DNA of 64,000 nt from Hippasteria phrygiana (lineage: Eukaryota; Echinodermata; Asteroidea; Valvatida; Goniasteridae): contig JAZGUH010000358.1 in the NCBI GenBank assembly GCA_037893225.1, forward strand, positions 248,001 through 312,000. Reading direction: 5' to 3'. The first letter of the stretch is position 1; the number at the start of each line of letters is the position of its first letter. The notes under the pieces are model-generated. The model did not search any database, had not been told where the DNA came from, and saw only the letters and a program-made list of their open reading frames with translations. A program made the translations under genes and the position numbers. Below, piece by piece: positions 23,015 through 33,889 of the stretch.

Positions 23015-23314
23015 AATTGTAAGGGGTAATATGTACATTGTACACTCAAAAGATGATGGGCCAGTTACCAATTCAAATTCCAAGATTGAATTTAAAAATG
23101 ACAAGTCCTGATTTTGAAAATGACCCTACTTGAAAAACTGTCCGGCACCGAGTGCGCGCCTACCCTTCTCAGTATTTGTGCCAAAAACATACATGTACTC
23201 TCGCAGGGCCAAAATGGAACCAACTATCAAGTGACAGGTTGAAACACACACAAGCTGTGAGAGTTGGTAGGTAGATTTTTTGATAGGTTGTGATAGTTAC
23301 ATGTGTATTACTAT
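23015..23314. repeat. Intergenic DNA with a copy of the CAACTATC/GATAGGTT repeat
   Basis: The stretch near 23205-23300 (CCAAAATGGAACCAACTATC, GGTTGAAACACACACAAGCT, TTTTTTGATAGGTTGTGATA) recurs at 57445-57560 and, reversed, at 62290-62410. Confidence 0.65.
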
Positions 23315-24278
23315 AGCCCGTTTCACACTATGCTCTTACCCGGGTAATTGCCGGGTTAACGAAAAATTTAACCTGGCAATTACCTGGGTAATGTGGAGCG
23401 TTCCCACTACAATTCTCCGGGTTAGAAATTCTCCGGGTTAACTGCCCCAAAACCCCCTTAACACGGGTAATTTCTAACCCTGCTCGCAAGGTGGGTTAAT
23501 CCACCAATCTCGGTGTTAACGACGACCTTGAGACGATTCTCCGGGTTACCATCAGTAGTATGAATGCTCGCCAGGTTTTCTTCTACCCGGGTAGGTGGGT
23601 GCGCTTCGTCATGTTTTATCGGCCAGCTTTGCGAAGGTGACTTAATTTATTAATTTATAGTACGGCCGCCGTGGCTGGTACCTCGCCTTAATAAGTTCAT
23701 TTTTATTCGTCAAACAATCCACAAGGGAAACTGACTAGGTAAATTTGAATACATTTTCAAAGTGAACAAAGAAACTGGCAGGAGCGGGATTTGAACCTGC
23801 GACCTCGGAGGTCGCAGGTTCGAATCCCGCTCCTGCCAGTTTCTTTGTTCACTTTGAACAAGTTTATTTTTACGTATACTTAATGAAAGGCACCAGTCTT
23901 CCGTGGATGATGCCTCTCCTTAATAAGTACATTTTACATACACTTAATGCAAGGCACCAGTCTAGACCGCACAGTTGAAGGATTACGCGTGCACGCTGCC
24001 AACGCTGATCTGATTTTTTTCAATTTGCATTGCATGCTCTCGCTCTCACTTCACTCTTTTACGACGAACCAATGGCGAGGGCAGAGGTCAAGCAATGCAC
24101 ATTCTCCGGGTTACCATTCGCATACATGTATATGCGGCTACAAGTTACTCGGGTGCACGCTGAAGCGGGTAAGCAGAATTGCGGGGTTAATTTTGTAGTG
24201 TGAAACCGATTCTCCGGGTTAGTTTCTACCCGGGTAATAAATTACCCGGGTAAGTTCAGAGTAGTGTGAAACCCATTA
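23315..24278. mobile_element. Inverted-repeat element with CCGTTTCACACTA termini, TA flanks
   Basis: GCCCGTTTCACACTATGCTC then ACCCGGGTAATT at the left is mirrored by ATTACCCGGGTAAG and AGTAGTGTGAAACCCATTAT at the right. ACCCGGGTAA words recur in the interior. A pair of SINE halves sits inside at 23690-23870. A distant relative lies at 49359-50007. Confidence 0.8.
23690..23870. repeat. Two SINE halves fused head to head, forming a long hairpin
   Basis: CAAAGTGAACAAAGAAACTG with GCAGGAGCGGGATTTGAACC is mirrored by GGTTCGAATCCCGCTCCTGC and CAGTTTCTTTGTTCACTTTG. The two B boxes abut across GACCTCGGAGGTC with no A box between them, so neither half keeps a full promoter. Confidence 0.85.
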
Positions 24279-24754
24279 TACATTGTATAGGAGGGTTAAG
24301 AAGTGTCTTGTACTTGCTGCCTCCAAGTAGGCCATTTTATTGGAAATTTGTGAACATTAGTTCTAAAAAATGTAAAGAAAGGGCGATCACAAACTGTACT
24401 GTCCAATCTCTATGGGCCTTATTCGTAAGTTCGCCATGATACATGTACATGTACATGTACATGTATACTACTCAAAAAAATTTAAGGATCAGACATTTGC
24501 CTTTGAAAATTTCAGTCAGGTGTGTACTGAAGTTGATTTTATACTCATTGTACACTGCAGCGCATGTCCATGCTTAGTTAAGCACCACAGAATGTGATAT
24601 GATGCAATTGCTCAGTCAGGTGTTTCAAAGTCAAATTGACTGGAGGGGTTAACAAAAATTAATAATTAAGATTGATCCTTTAAATATTTTGAGTAGTATG
24701 TCAAGTTCCTTGAATCCATCCTGCAGAATATCAATATGGGCATATCATAGTACA
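24279..24754. other. No gene seen
   Basis: Intergenic DNA with a TACATGTACATG run near 24440. I searched the minus strand for a second THAP exon and found none. Confidence 0.5.
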
Positions 24755-25770
24755 GTCAACTCTCGTTAATAAGAGCTCGGTTAAAGGAACCATGCTTCCC
24801 AAATTGACCGGATCACATTTTATTTCATAAATAAATTCATTTATATGTATTAAATGTGAATTAAAAGCCAAACTGGTTCAAGCGAAGTTTTAGTGTGATT
24901 ATTTGCCGCTCAAAAATTGACCCCCCCCCCCCCCTTTTTGAAATTTGTTGAGACTCAAATTGAGGGCGCTGTTCGTGACGTAGACCGAGGCACCGAAATT
25001 CATGGATCGACTTGATAGTCTGGACCCGGCCCGTATACACACACTAGGTCTACACGTGCAATTTTGTAATTTGCAACAACAACTAACATCGAACTTACCC
25101 CGATTTTCTCCCTTTTAGCGAAGGCTCCTCTGGGAATGGGCCGTTTACCTGCTTTCGCCTTTATCTTACTCACATCTGGGAACTTTGTTGGGATGGCAGT
25201 GGACTTGAGCATATTTGTAATGGTCATCCCAAAGGATTTGAAAATACCAGTATCGAAACACGACGGCTCAAAGTGGTCGCTACATAACGCTGAAAAGCTG
25301 CTGGGGCCGGACCTCTTTGCTCTTGTCACCTTCACTTTCGCCGTCCAAATTCTCCGATATTTCGCTTCAGTTGGAAATAAATGAAGGCTTACTCCACCCG
25401 TCGTTTTGCTGCACCCAGCAGCCACACACCTTGTCGGCATGGCCGAAAAACACTATATTTTGCTTAGATTTTGGACGAAGAATTTTCGCCGTACAATGTA
25501 CACACAATGCATACCCGTGATGAATGGGTAATGTGCCTCGATCTACGTCACACACTTATGTTAATGAGGGTCCCACTCAGGGGGCGGAGTAGCTTGGACA
25601 AACATTTTCAAAAATTGTTTTCTCATATTTAATCTGGGAAATAATTGTCTCTGGACACAAAATATCATTGTCAAGATAATACTTTATTGTTTTAAGCAGG
25701 AATAATGCAATATAAATCCTAAATCATGTTTCCTTTAACACGAGATCTCGGTTAAGACGAGTAGTTTTTT
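24755..25770. mobile_element. Possible transposon bounded by imperfect pogo-like inverted repeats, enclosing the THAP exon
   Basis: AACTCTCGTTAATAAGAGCT and CGGTTAAAGGAACCATG at the left partly mirror CATGTTTCCTTTAACACGAG and ATCTCGGTTAAGACGAGTAG at the right. A second inverted pair (GACGTAGACCGAGGCAC near 24976; GTGCCTCGATCTACGTC near 25532) lies inside. CAGT...CTCGTT termini recall pogo/Tigger elements, but the match is imperfect and the target duplication unclear. Confidence 0.45.
25099..25440 (-). CDS. THAP-type zinc-finger protein, first coding exon
   Basis: THAP domains are C2CH zinc fingers that bind DNA; they occur in nuclear regulators and in P-element-type transposases. The exon opens MPTRCVAAGC and encodes 114 residues before an in-phase GGG|GTAAGT donor. 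Visible are the CxxxxC pair (C5, C10), the invariant W in RRIW, the CSDH pair (C then H three residues on) and the closing AIPTKF box, so the roughly 85-residue domain is complete. A basic segment rich in K and R (KAKAGKRPIPRGAFAKREK) follows. Later exons are not recognised further left on this strand. The exon lies between imperfect inverted repeats near 24755 and 25770, so it may be a captured host exon, part of a transposase gene, or a host gene with repeats on each side. Confidence 0.85.
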
Positions 25771-26439
25771 GCGGCCCGACACGAATACATGTATTGTTAT
25801 CTATTTTCCACAAACATTTTGGAAAACAACCTGTCAATCAGCAAAGCCATTCAATTTGAAAAGTTATTGTAATTAATGTTTGTTTATTCTGCACTGCGGT
25901 TTTCACTCTGCGTACACATCACCTGTTTGTGTCTCATGCTGCTATGATAATGGTGCAGTCATAATACTCGCTAATCTTGCACTGCGGTTTTCACTTTACA
26001 TAGACATCGGCAGTTTGTGTCTCGTACGTGGCGCTAGAGGGGGCTATTAAAAGGTGTACAATGGGCGTTTGCGGTTTGTTTATGGGGGCTTTCATGCCGC
26101 CGGAACGCCAAAACTTAAATTGCGTAAACTAACCCCGAAGTGCAAAAACAGCACACTTGCTTTCGTTCCCCTTCCAGCCAGCCAGAAAAAAATAACAACG
26201 AAAAGGCAATCATGAAAAGCAGAATGTTTGGCGCCCTCTTTTGTTCAGTTATATCAATCCTGTTTGTAACTCAAAATATTTAATTTACCTCCATGATTAT
26301 AAATTCATTTTAGAGCTTATTAATCCACGACAGTCGCACCCAAACATTTTGACAAATTTTACCGTAAAAACTAGTCACTAATATGGGTGTGTTCGATTAG
26401 CTTACACGTGTAAGTAAAACTTACAAGAGACTGTTTGAT
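25771..26439. other. No gene recognised
   Basis: Two short related segments near 25895 and 25985 (GCACTGCGGTTTTCACT) form a local duplication. Confidence 0.5.
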
Positions 26440-26558
26440 TAGTCATCACGTGATACTCGTGTCTGCCCTAGTGTCAACCACCACTACCCCAGCCAGCGAG
26501 CGGGTCTCTGGTGGCTGCCTGAGTGTAATGACGTCATCGCCTAGCTGAAAACGTAAAC
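26440..26558 (+). promoter_or_regulatory. Promoter-like region with a CRE palindrome
   Basis: A perfect TGACGTCA (26529-26536), the binding site of CREB/ATF factors, lies just upstream of an ATG followed by a splice donor. The surroundings are CG-richer than the flanks. Function is inferred only. Confidence 0.3.
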
Positions 26559-26581
26559 ATGGCGGCGAAGTCGAATTCGAC
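26559..26581 (+). CDS. Candidate short first coding exon (MAAKSNS...)
   Basis: An ATG in good context (AAACATGG) opens seven codons and two bases and then meets a strong GTGAGT donor. It sits 23 bp downstream of a TGACGTCA element in a CG-richer stretch, as at many animal housekeeping promoters. No following exon is recognised in the window, so the gene is unnamed and the call stays tentative. Confidence 0.3.
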
Positions 26582-27484
26582 GTGAGTAAATGTACAAATA
26601 GTGACATAAATTGGAAAGCAAAGTGTATTTTCCTGACATTAATGACAGTTGGGGACTAGACTGTGTAAATTGTGAATTATATAATTATCATGTCGTCATG
26701 GTAAAGATTTTTCTGGTAGAGCAGATGGCTAGCGAGCCCTTGTTAACATTTTACCTCTTTAAAGTTCCCGCCCCCAAATGACCTTTGACCTTAATTTTCC
26801 CAGCATGCCTAGGCGAATACACTGCAGCATTCGATTTGCCTCTTTTCGTGGCTTCCCCGCGGTGTAACCCTGTGTTTATGGTTCTAATCGAAGGCATCCA
26901 ATGAAGACACCGATGATCGCGACACGCCGTGTTGTCCACAAAAAATGCACTGGTTTCCTCATTTTTTGGTGCCTTATGCTAGTTTCCGTGATGGTTACCA
27001 ACTACATGTACAAGAGCCCCATCAAGATTTGTGTGTGCGATTGAAATACTTACGTGCGTATAGCTAATGCAGTGATTTTGTAGTGATCTAGGCAGCTCCA
27101 ATCGCCCAGTCGGCGAACTCCAGCGGATTTGTTCTTGTGCTCAGGCGTTGTTTTATTCAATATTAATGCTTGTTCTATTAAAAATCTGCTTGCAACATTT
27201 TCATAACCAATATAAAGCAATACAATCTTATTGACACGATGTGCGTGGAGTTTACATTGTGTTTGGGGCCTATCCAGACGTCACATTTTTACACAAAAAT
27301 GGGGAAAACCTGCAGCCCGGATAGGATGAGAGCCCAGATAATACAAGATATTTGCGTAAGTCCGGAGGACCTCGTATCAACAAGAGTCGACTGTATGTGC
27401 ATATATGCATTATAGTTCATGTGGCACAAGTGAGCATAGGGGAGATGGGGGTTAGTTAGAACGATTTTCACAAAAACATCTATA
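26582..27484. other. No firm exon; possible first intron
   Basis: If the exon at 26559 is real, this is its intron. No downstream exon is recognised. Confidence 0.4.
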
Positions 27485-27775
27485 ACACAAACAAATTTTA
27501 ATTCGTCAAACAATCCACAAGGGAAACTGACTAGTTAAATTTTGAACACATTTTCAAAGTGAACAAAGAAACTGGCAGTAGCGGAATTCAAACCTGCCAC
27601 CTCAGGAAAACCGTACCGGCGCTATACCAACTGAGCTATCTTGCCCTATGTTGGAGGTCTCCCAAATTGTCAGTATCTTTGTTCGGGTGGGCGCTTGTCA
27701 GAAGTCATAAACCCAGAATGCCGTGTAGCCAGGGATCACACCCAATTTTAAGATACAAGAAACAATAACTATACC
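27485..27775 (-). repeat. tRNA-derived SINE, reverse copy
   Basis: The A box is readable on the minus strand (TAGCTCAGTTGGTATAGCGC, around 27620-27640) and the B box is degraded. The 3' tail (AATTCGTCAAACAATCCACA) and the upstream conserved part (GGATCACACCCAATTTTAAG) match the copy at 17305-17600. Confidence 0.8.
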
Positions 27776-27925
27776 AGTTTATGCATACATGTATACATGT
27801 GTGTTACAAATGTAGCCTATAAAATTCTTAGACTTGTTCATGGTTACTTAAATAATCCACCTTGAACATGACTACCGGTACATGTATGTATGTCATGTGT
27901 TCCAACTTACATGTACCCCACCTAT

Positions 27926-28005
27926 GGCATGTATGGGGTAAGTTGGAACATGGTATGGGGTAAGTTGGAACATGGTATGGGTAAGTTGGAACATGGTATG
28001 CAGTT
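27926..28005. repeat. Minisatellite of GGTAAGTTGGAACATGGTAT units
   Basis: Three near-identical units of about 22-24 bp occur in tandem. Confidence 0.85.
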
Positions 28006-29867
28006 ACTTAGAAAGTATACTATAATGACTTAAAAACTACATTTATTATTTGAGTTCAAGTAAAATAATTTTTCCAAGCACTATAGGCCATGCACCCAGC
28101 CTGTAAACAAAAAAATATCTGAAATAAATATGCAGGAAATTCTACAAATACTCTTAAAAGGGTTAAGATTTGTTTAACCTTTTTCAGGGGAAAAAAATGA
28201 TTCCCATTACCTCTGTGCATTTTTCTTTCTGTTTAGACAATTCACCATTATGTCTTTCTTTTTATTTTTGAAATCGACAATTATGCCTCGCATCGCTTAA
28301 TTAATTAATTAAAACGTTCCAGACAAATTGAACTCGACAAGTCGGCTATTAAGTGCAAGAATGACATGAATCATGATAAAACTCATTTCTGCCCCATGAA
28401 ACCAAACAAATTTTTCTGTGTGACTTAGAAAAGGAGATCGACAATGTTGACGCTTTTTCTGCCAGCGATATAGCACACCGTGATTTCCCGAATGGCCCGT
28501 GCGGGGCGTGAACGCAACGTGGCCAGTGAAGATGGCGGCAACTTAACGCACGGTGAAACCACTCATGCCGCCGCGCGGCATGCCCGGCACGGGACGTGTT
28601 TCCTTCATGACTACATGTATACAACTTACAAGTTCAGGCAGTGATAAAAAAGAGAAACAAAAATGATTAGCAAATTATGCTAATCATATTGTCATTTGAC
28701 GCAGTACGATGACTTTTGTGGTTGGACGTCGTCAGTGCCGCAATGTGGCTTATACGCCAGTGCGGCTAATACACCAACTTTAAATCTTAATTTGCAAATG
28801 TTTGCGTGCTGCGGCTTATACTCCGCGCGGCCTATATTCCGAAAACTACGGTACATACAAATCCAAATTCCCATGTTATAACAAACGATTTAGTGAAATT
28901 TCTCGTTGAAAATTGGTAGGCCTACAATTTATGTCCCTGAAAGTTAATATGGCACGCCATGAGTCCATGAGTCACTGCAGACTGGTTGAGATGGTTAGAT
29001 TGAAACCAAATGCTTCCATCAATCATACGTTGATATGTACATGTAGGTCTGCTATCACAGAAAACACCTCGTAAATATGGGGTGCTCATCAAACGAATAG
29101 CCAGAAGTTCAAATACCGAGCCGGCACAGAGATTAATTACTCTAAGGGATTGCCATTCTAATATTCTTGCCCTTCTTCCTTCTCACTTTTATACGGAGTA
29201 AAAATTATTGTACATACATGTACATCATGTACATGTACGTTTATGTATAAGGCATCCACACAGTCTGTATGTACAATGTACACGTATGCGGGTAACCCAG
29301 TGGATTGAACAAATTTTCAATACACATATTGATACTAGCCTGTAGCTTTGAGTTTTACCTTCAAGGTTCAAGTTTCCTCCATAATTTAATGATGGTGCTC
29401 AAGACATCTTTGTTAACCCTAATTGTCCTAGGCATTCATTTGGGGTAAAGTACACAATTCTACACAACACTACATGTACACAATTTCTCATAAACCAGTG
29501 TAGTAAGAGTACTGTATATTACAGTTAACTACAAGTACATGTAGGTAAGGTTAGGGTAAAAAAAAAATCAACAAAATTGGCTGGCCTAACGTTTTAAACT
29601 TCAGCAAGTTCTTTCTCAAAGGCAAAAAGAACTAGAGTTTGTGGTACAAACACACGGTGTTGGGCTTTTTCAGTTTGATTACATAAGAGAATAGACCCAC
29701 ATGTATGTAATCACCAATTGTGAAAAGTTTGTGTGCTGCAGTTCATGAAGCATGACGTTCCCAAAAATGTAGATTTTTGAGGTTTTTGTAATTTGACCTT
29801 GATGACGTCATAATGACTTCATTACATCTGTGCACATTACCAAAGCAGTTAATCTGCAGTTTGCGAC
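28006..29867. other. No gene recognised
   Basis: Intergenic DNA. The part near 28490-28560 is CG-rich, and TACATGTA words occur near 29210-29290. Confidence 0.5.
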
Positions 29868-30107
29868 GTCACTGGTCACATTTTTGAAAAGCCCATACCT
29901 ACTAGAGACGAACATCGTTGAAAGCAAGTTCATATATTTTACCAATTTCAAATTATAAGGCACTTCCGGTTAAGACCGGAAGGAAGGGTCACATGATTTT
30001 GCACTCAATATCAAAAATGAAGACCTAATATTACTCTATCAATTTCCGTAAACAGAAATTTCAGGTCTTTCACAGTTGATTTTATATTGATTTTCAAAGA
30101 TTAAAAG
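29868..30107 (+). repeat. Direct repeat, copy 1
   Basis: About 240 bp aligns with 30458-30697: GAACATCGTTGAAAGCAAGT, TCAAATTATAAGGCACTTCC and TTTATATTGATTTTCAA. TGACGTCA or a near match lies close to each copy. Confidence 0.8.
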
Positions 30108-30457
30108 TATTCATTTTGAATTGCTTGTTATTTGATACACGATGATGTCATCATGACGTCATTACAATAAAGCTTGAGACCTATGTTTACCCTGCTTTCT
30201 GAAGCAAAAATCTGAGTTATATCTCTCACGGTTGATTTTTCAGCGATTTTTCAAGGTTTAAAGGTCTTTTCATTGCCACATCCGGTCTGATGACGTCATC
30301 AATATGAGCCCTCGCACACATGTTGCCTGCATGAAGGTCATCAAATACATGTATGTCAATTATAAAGTGATTACCGCAAAATTCGCCACACACATCTACT
30401 GAAAGTTCATTTTGAACATTTTTCAACCTGCCGCTAGAGGGCGCTTGAATATTTTAT

Positions 30458-30697
30458 GACGTCACCGCACACATTTTTGAAAAGTTCAGCCTGGCCAAAG
30501 ACCAACATCGTTGAAAGCAAGTCCAAACTTTTTTCAACCTTCAAATTATAAGGCACTTCCAGTTTCGACCGCAAGGAAGGGTCACGTGATTTTGCACGCA
30601 CGATACAAATTGAAGATCTAATATCCTATCAATTGCCGTAAAAATCAAGTTCAGGTCTTTCACGGTTGATTTTATATTGATTTTCAATGATTAAAAA
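30458..30697 (+). repeat. Direct repeat, copy 2
   Basis: This is the partner of 29868-30107, 590 bp downstream, clearly diverged but collinear, so the duplication is old. Confidence 0.8.
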
Positions 30698-30910
30698 TAG
30701 AAATCTTTGATTGGTTGTAATCTGATACCCAATACAAAAAAGCACATCTGCAGTACATGTACATTGTGCATTCATGTGTTCAAATTCAAGTTGATATCAG
30801 TTTCCATGTTGCCAAACAATTCCGGAGAAGAATTGCTGAGAAGAATAATAATTAAAAGAACAAGAATAGTAAATCCGTACAACATTTGTACAATAACAAT
30901 AGGTTTTGGG

Positions 30911-31260
30911 ACCGGTGTGAAGTTGGTTCCTTATTCGATATTCGACATTCAATATTGAACCAGTAACCAGTTCCTTATTCGATATTCCAATACACAACAC
31001 ACGGTGTACAAACCCGCCATGACTCGCCGAACCCAAAGTCGCATCCACGTTCGGAAATGAATACTAGACTGGTTTACTGTCCCGCCAAGAATAACGGACT
31101 TTGTTAAAACCCGTAGCCAAAGCAGCAGCAATAGTGTGTGTCAGACGAGGGGGTGGGAACTACGGGTTCAGGATAGAGGATCTCAACACGGATAAAGTTG
31201 TTTTGACATGATCGAGAGCTTTATTATCTTATTTCTTTTTTAAAGATGCGTTTGTCAAAT
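30911..31260. repeat. Left outer inverted-repeat domain of the giant element
   Basis: It is the reverse complement of 44320-44663 over its length, including CCTTATTCGATATTC words and the AGACGAGGGGGTGGGAACTA stretch. Confidence 0.85.
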
Positions 31261-32445
31261 TTATTTTACATTTTAGGTCACATTTCGCCATTAGGTTTGT
31301 ACACAAAATCAACGTCCGTGAACAATCCCTTTAAAAGTATGAAGGACCCCCTTGGACCGGGCAAGGATAGTAATGGAGGGATGCAGGGGGACCCATAGAA
31401 CCGTCAAAAAATAGTGCCTGCCTGGTCCAAGGGGTTCGCGTATTTTTAAAGATTTTTTGAAGATGCGTTTATCTTAATGCACAGATCGCCATTAGGTTTG
31501 TACACAAAATATACGTCCGTGAACAATCCCCTTTAAAGTATGAAGGACCCCTTGGACCGGGCAAGGATAGTAATGGAGGGATGCAGGGGGACCCATAGAA
31601 CCGTCAAAAAATAGTGCCTGCCTGGTCCAAGGAGTTTGCGTATTTTTAAAGATTTTTTGAAGATGCGTTTATCTTAATGCACAGATCGCCATTAGGTTTG
31701 TACACAAAATATACGTCCGTGAACAATCCCCTTTAAAGTATGAAGGACCCCTTGGACCGGGCAAGGATAGTAATGGAGGGATGCAGGGGGACCCATAGAA
31801 CCGTCAAAAAATAGTGCCTGCCTGGTCCAAGGGGTTCGAGTATTTTTAAAGATTTTTTGAAGATGCGTTTATCTTAATGCACAGATCGCCATTAGGTTTG
31901 TACACAAAATAAACGTCCGTGAACAATCCCCTTTAAAGTATGAAGGACCCCTTGGACCGGGCAAGGATAGTAATGGAGGGATGCAGGGGGACCCATAGAA
32001 CCGTCAAAAAATAGTGCCTGCCTGGTCCAAGGGGTTCGCGTATTTTTAAAGATGTTTTGAAGATGCGTTTATCTTAATGCACAGATCGCCATTAGGTTTG
32101 TACACAAAATAAACGTCCGTGAACAATCCCCTTTAAAGTATGAAGGACCCCTTGGACCGGGCAAGGATAGTAATGGAGGGATGCAGGGGGACCCATAGAA
32201 CCGTCAAAAAATAGTGCCTGCCTGGTCCAAGGGGTTCGCGTATTTTTAAAGATTTTTTGAAGATGCGTTTATCTTAATGCACAGATCGCCATTAGGTTTG
32301 TACACAAAATAAACGTCCGTGAACAATCCCCTTTAAAGTATGAAGGACCCCTTGGACCGGGCAAGGATAGTAATGGAGGGGGGATGCAGGGGGACCCATA
32401 GAACCGTCAAAAAATAGTGCCCGCCTGGTCCAAGGGGTTCAGTAT
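31261..32445 (+). repeat. Left-arm tandem array, 200-bp unit, 6 copies
   Basis: The word TTAGGTTTGTACAC(A) recurs at about 31291, 31492, 31692, 31892, 32092 and 32292. Each unit carries GGACCCCTTGGACCGGGCAA and AATAGTGCCTGCCTGGTCCA. The last unit has a GGG insertion near 32380 and breaks off near 32445. Confidence 0.93.
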
Positions 32446-33727
32446 TTTATGCACGGCCCCCCACTTTTTTCTTCAAAACAAAAGGGGGAGGGGGCGAGAA
32501 ATATCCGCTGGGGGGAGAGGTGTGTACTAGTCATATTCTCCCCTCCCTTCCCCCTAGGCCTTCCCGATCCCAGTGTGCATCACCGTCGGAGCCTGAGCGC
32601 GGCGCTACAACTATTATTCCAACGGTGGAAAAGCGCGCGCATGCACAAAATGAAGCACGTCATTGTATTTCATTCATGTTGTGGCCCTGAAGGGACATCA
32701 CACATCGCAAATTTCTTGCAGATATTTCCGATGTCGCACATTTTATCGCAAATTTCTTTGCAGATTTCTTTGCATATATTTGCGATGTCGCACAGTTTAC
32801 CGCAAATTTCTTTGCAATTTTTTTTGCATAGTTTGCATATTTCTACCGGGCTACTTTTTTGACGAACCTGGCAAATGCTATAGACGTGGATTCGGCCGCG
32901 GAAGTTCAGCCGTGGATTCAGCCGTGGATTCAGTCGCAGATTCAAAATCTCAAACGCATCAAGTAAAAGGTGGTCAGCAAAGTTTGTTTTTTCTACAATT
33001 TTTTTTTTTTTTGGGGGGGGGGGGGGGGGGTTGTGGGGAAGTTCGTTCCAAAAAACGAAATTTGCAAAGGTTTTAGCAAAGTTACGTTTTTTTATGCATA
33101 GTCTAAATAACAAATTATATTCTACATGCTCAAAATTTAGAGAAGACTGATTATGTTCACTAATTAGCGTAGAAAACTGCCGCTTTCAAAGAAAATGTAC
33201 CCTCACATACTTTCCCCAAAATGAATTTTTATTGCAGATTCTATCTTACTAATGTACAGGGCATGCCCAGTTTTTGGAATAAACCATCGGAGGAACGGTT
33301 GGTAGCACGCATAGTCCACTGGTTTAACAATAGAAGTGAGTGTGGTTACCAGGGGAGGGGGAGACTGGGGGGCCGGGGGACGATGTCACCTCTTGGCTAC
33401 GCCCTGCTCTACCAATGCTATATCATATATCAATGCTATATCATTTGAAATATTTACATCTTATTTGAACTAAATTACAGCCAATATGATCAAAGATGGC
33501 ATTATTCACGACTGGCCCCCACTTGTGTTTTAAAAAATCTAACCTACATTATTAATTTTAAAGGTTCATCCATCATAATGGATGATTTATTCATTGACAT
33601 TTTGCCACGTGGTGCAATATTGTTGCGGAGACACTGTGCCGGTATACAATCAACGCGCATTTTTTGGCAGGTGAATTCAGTGTGGTTCTCCAGTCCAATC
33701 ACGTCTTGGTAGCGGCACAATACAGAA
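32446..33727. other. Interior of the giant element; partial transposon end and short repeats
   Basis: GTGGCCCTGAAGGGACATCA near 32681 matches the termini of the element at 36216-39152, but no mirror end is near. After it TCGCAAATTTCTTTGCAGAT words recur. A poly-G tract lies near 33013-33030. The candidate exon 33238-33335 is the only coding hint. Confidence 0.5.
33238..33335 (+). CDS. Candidate internal exon inside the giant foldback element
   Basis: An acceptor (TTTTTATTGCAG) and a GTGAGT donor bracket 98 bases that are open in one frame. The peptide is FYLTNVQGMPSFWNKPSE followed by ERLVARIVHWFNNR. It is the best exon-like piece inside the 13.75-kb element, but I recognise no domain and no partner exon. 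It could be a remnant of a transposase or a captured gene, or chance. Confidence 0.3.
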
Positions 33728-33889
33728 TACACTCTAAAAACGGATTGGTTGAAATAACCAATATAATGGTTAACTTAAACAACCAATTATTGGATTGATA
33801 TGTGTCCAACCAATTGGATTGGTTGGACACATATCTACCAATCCTACCAATATATTTGTTGGTTTCAACAAATCCGTTTTAAGAGTGTA
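33728..33889. mobile_element. Palindromic MITE with ACACTCTAAAAACGGATT termini
   Basis: TACACTCTAAAAACGGATTG is mirrored by AATCCGTTTTAAGAGTGTA. A central hairpin (ATGTGTCCAACCAATTGGAT with ATTGGTTGGACACAT) makes it nearly self-complementary. Confidence 0.85.

Noticed and set aside
30949..31131. A 60-codon gene in the arms of the giant element, also present at 44443-44625
   Set aside because: It is identical only because the arms are identical. The composition is not protein-like and no start context or partner exon is seen.
32670..33113. Cysteine- and lysine-rich minus-strand frame of 147 codons
   Set aside because: It is driven by TCGCAAATTTCTTTGCAG repeats and a poly-G tract.
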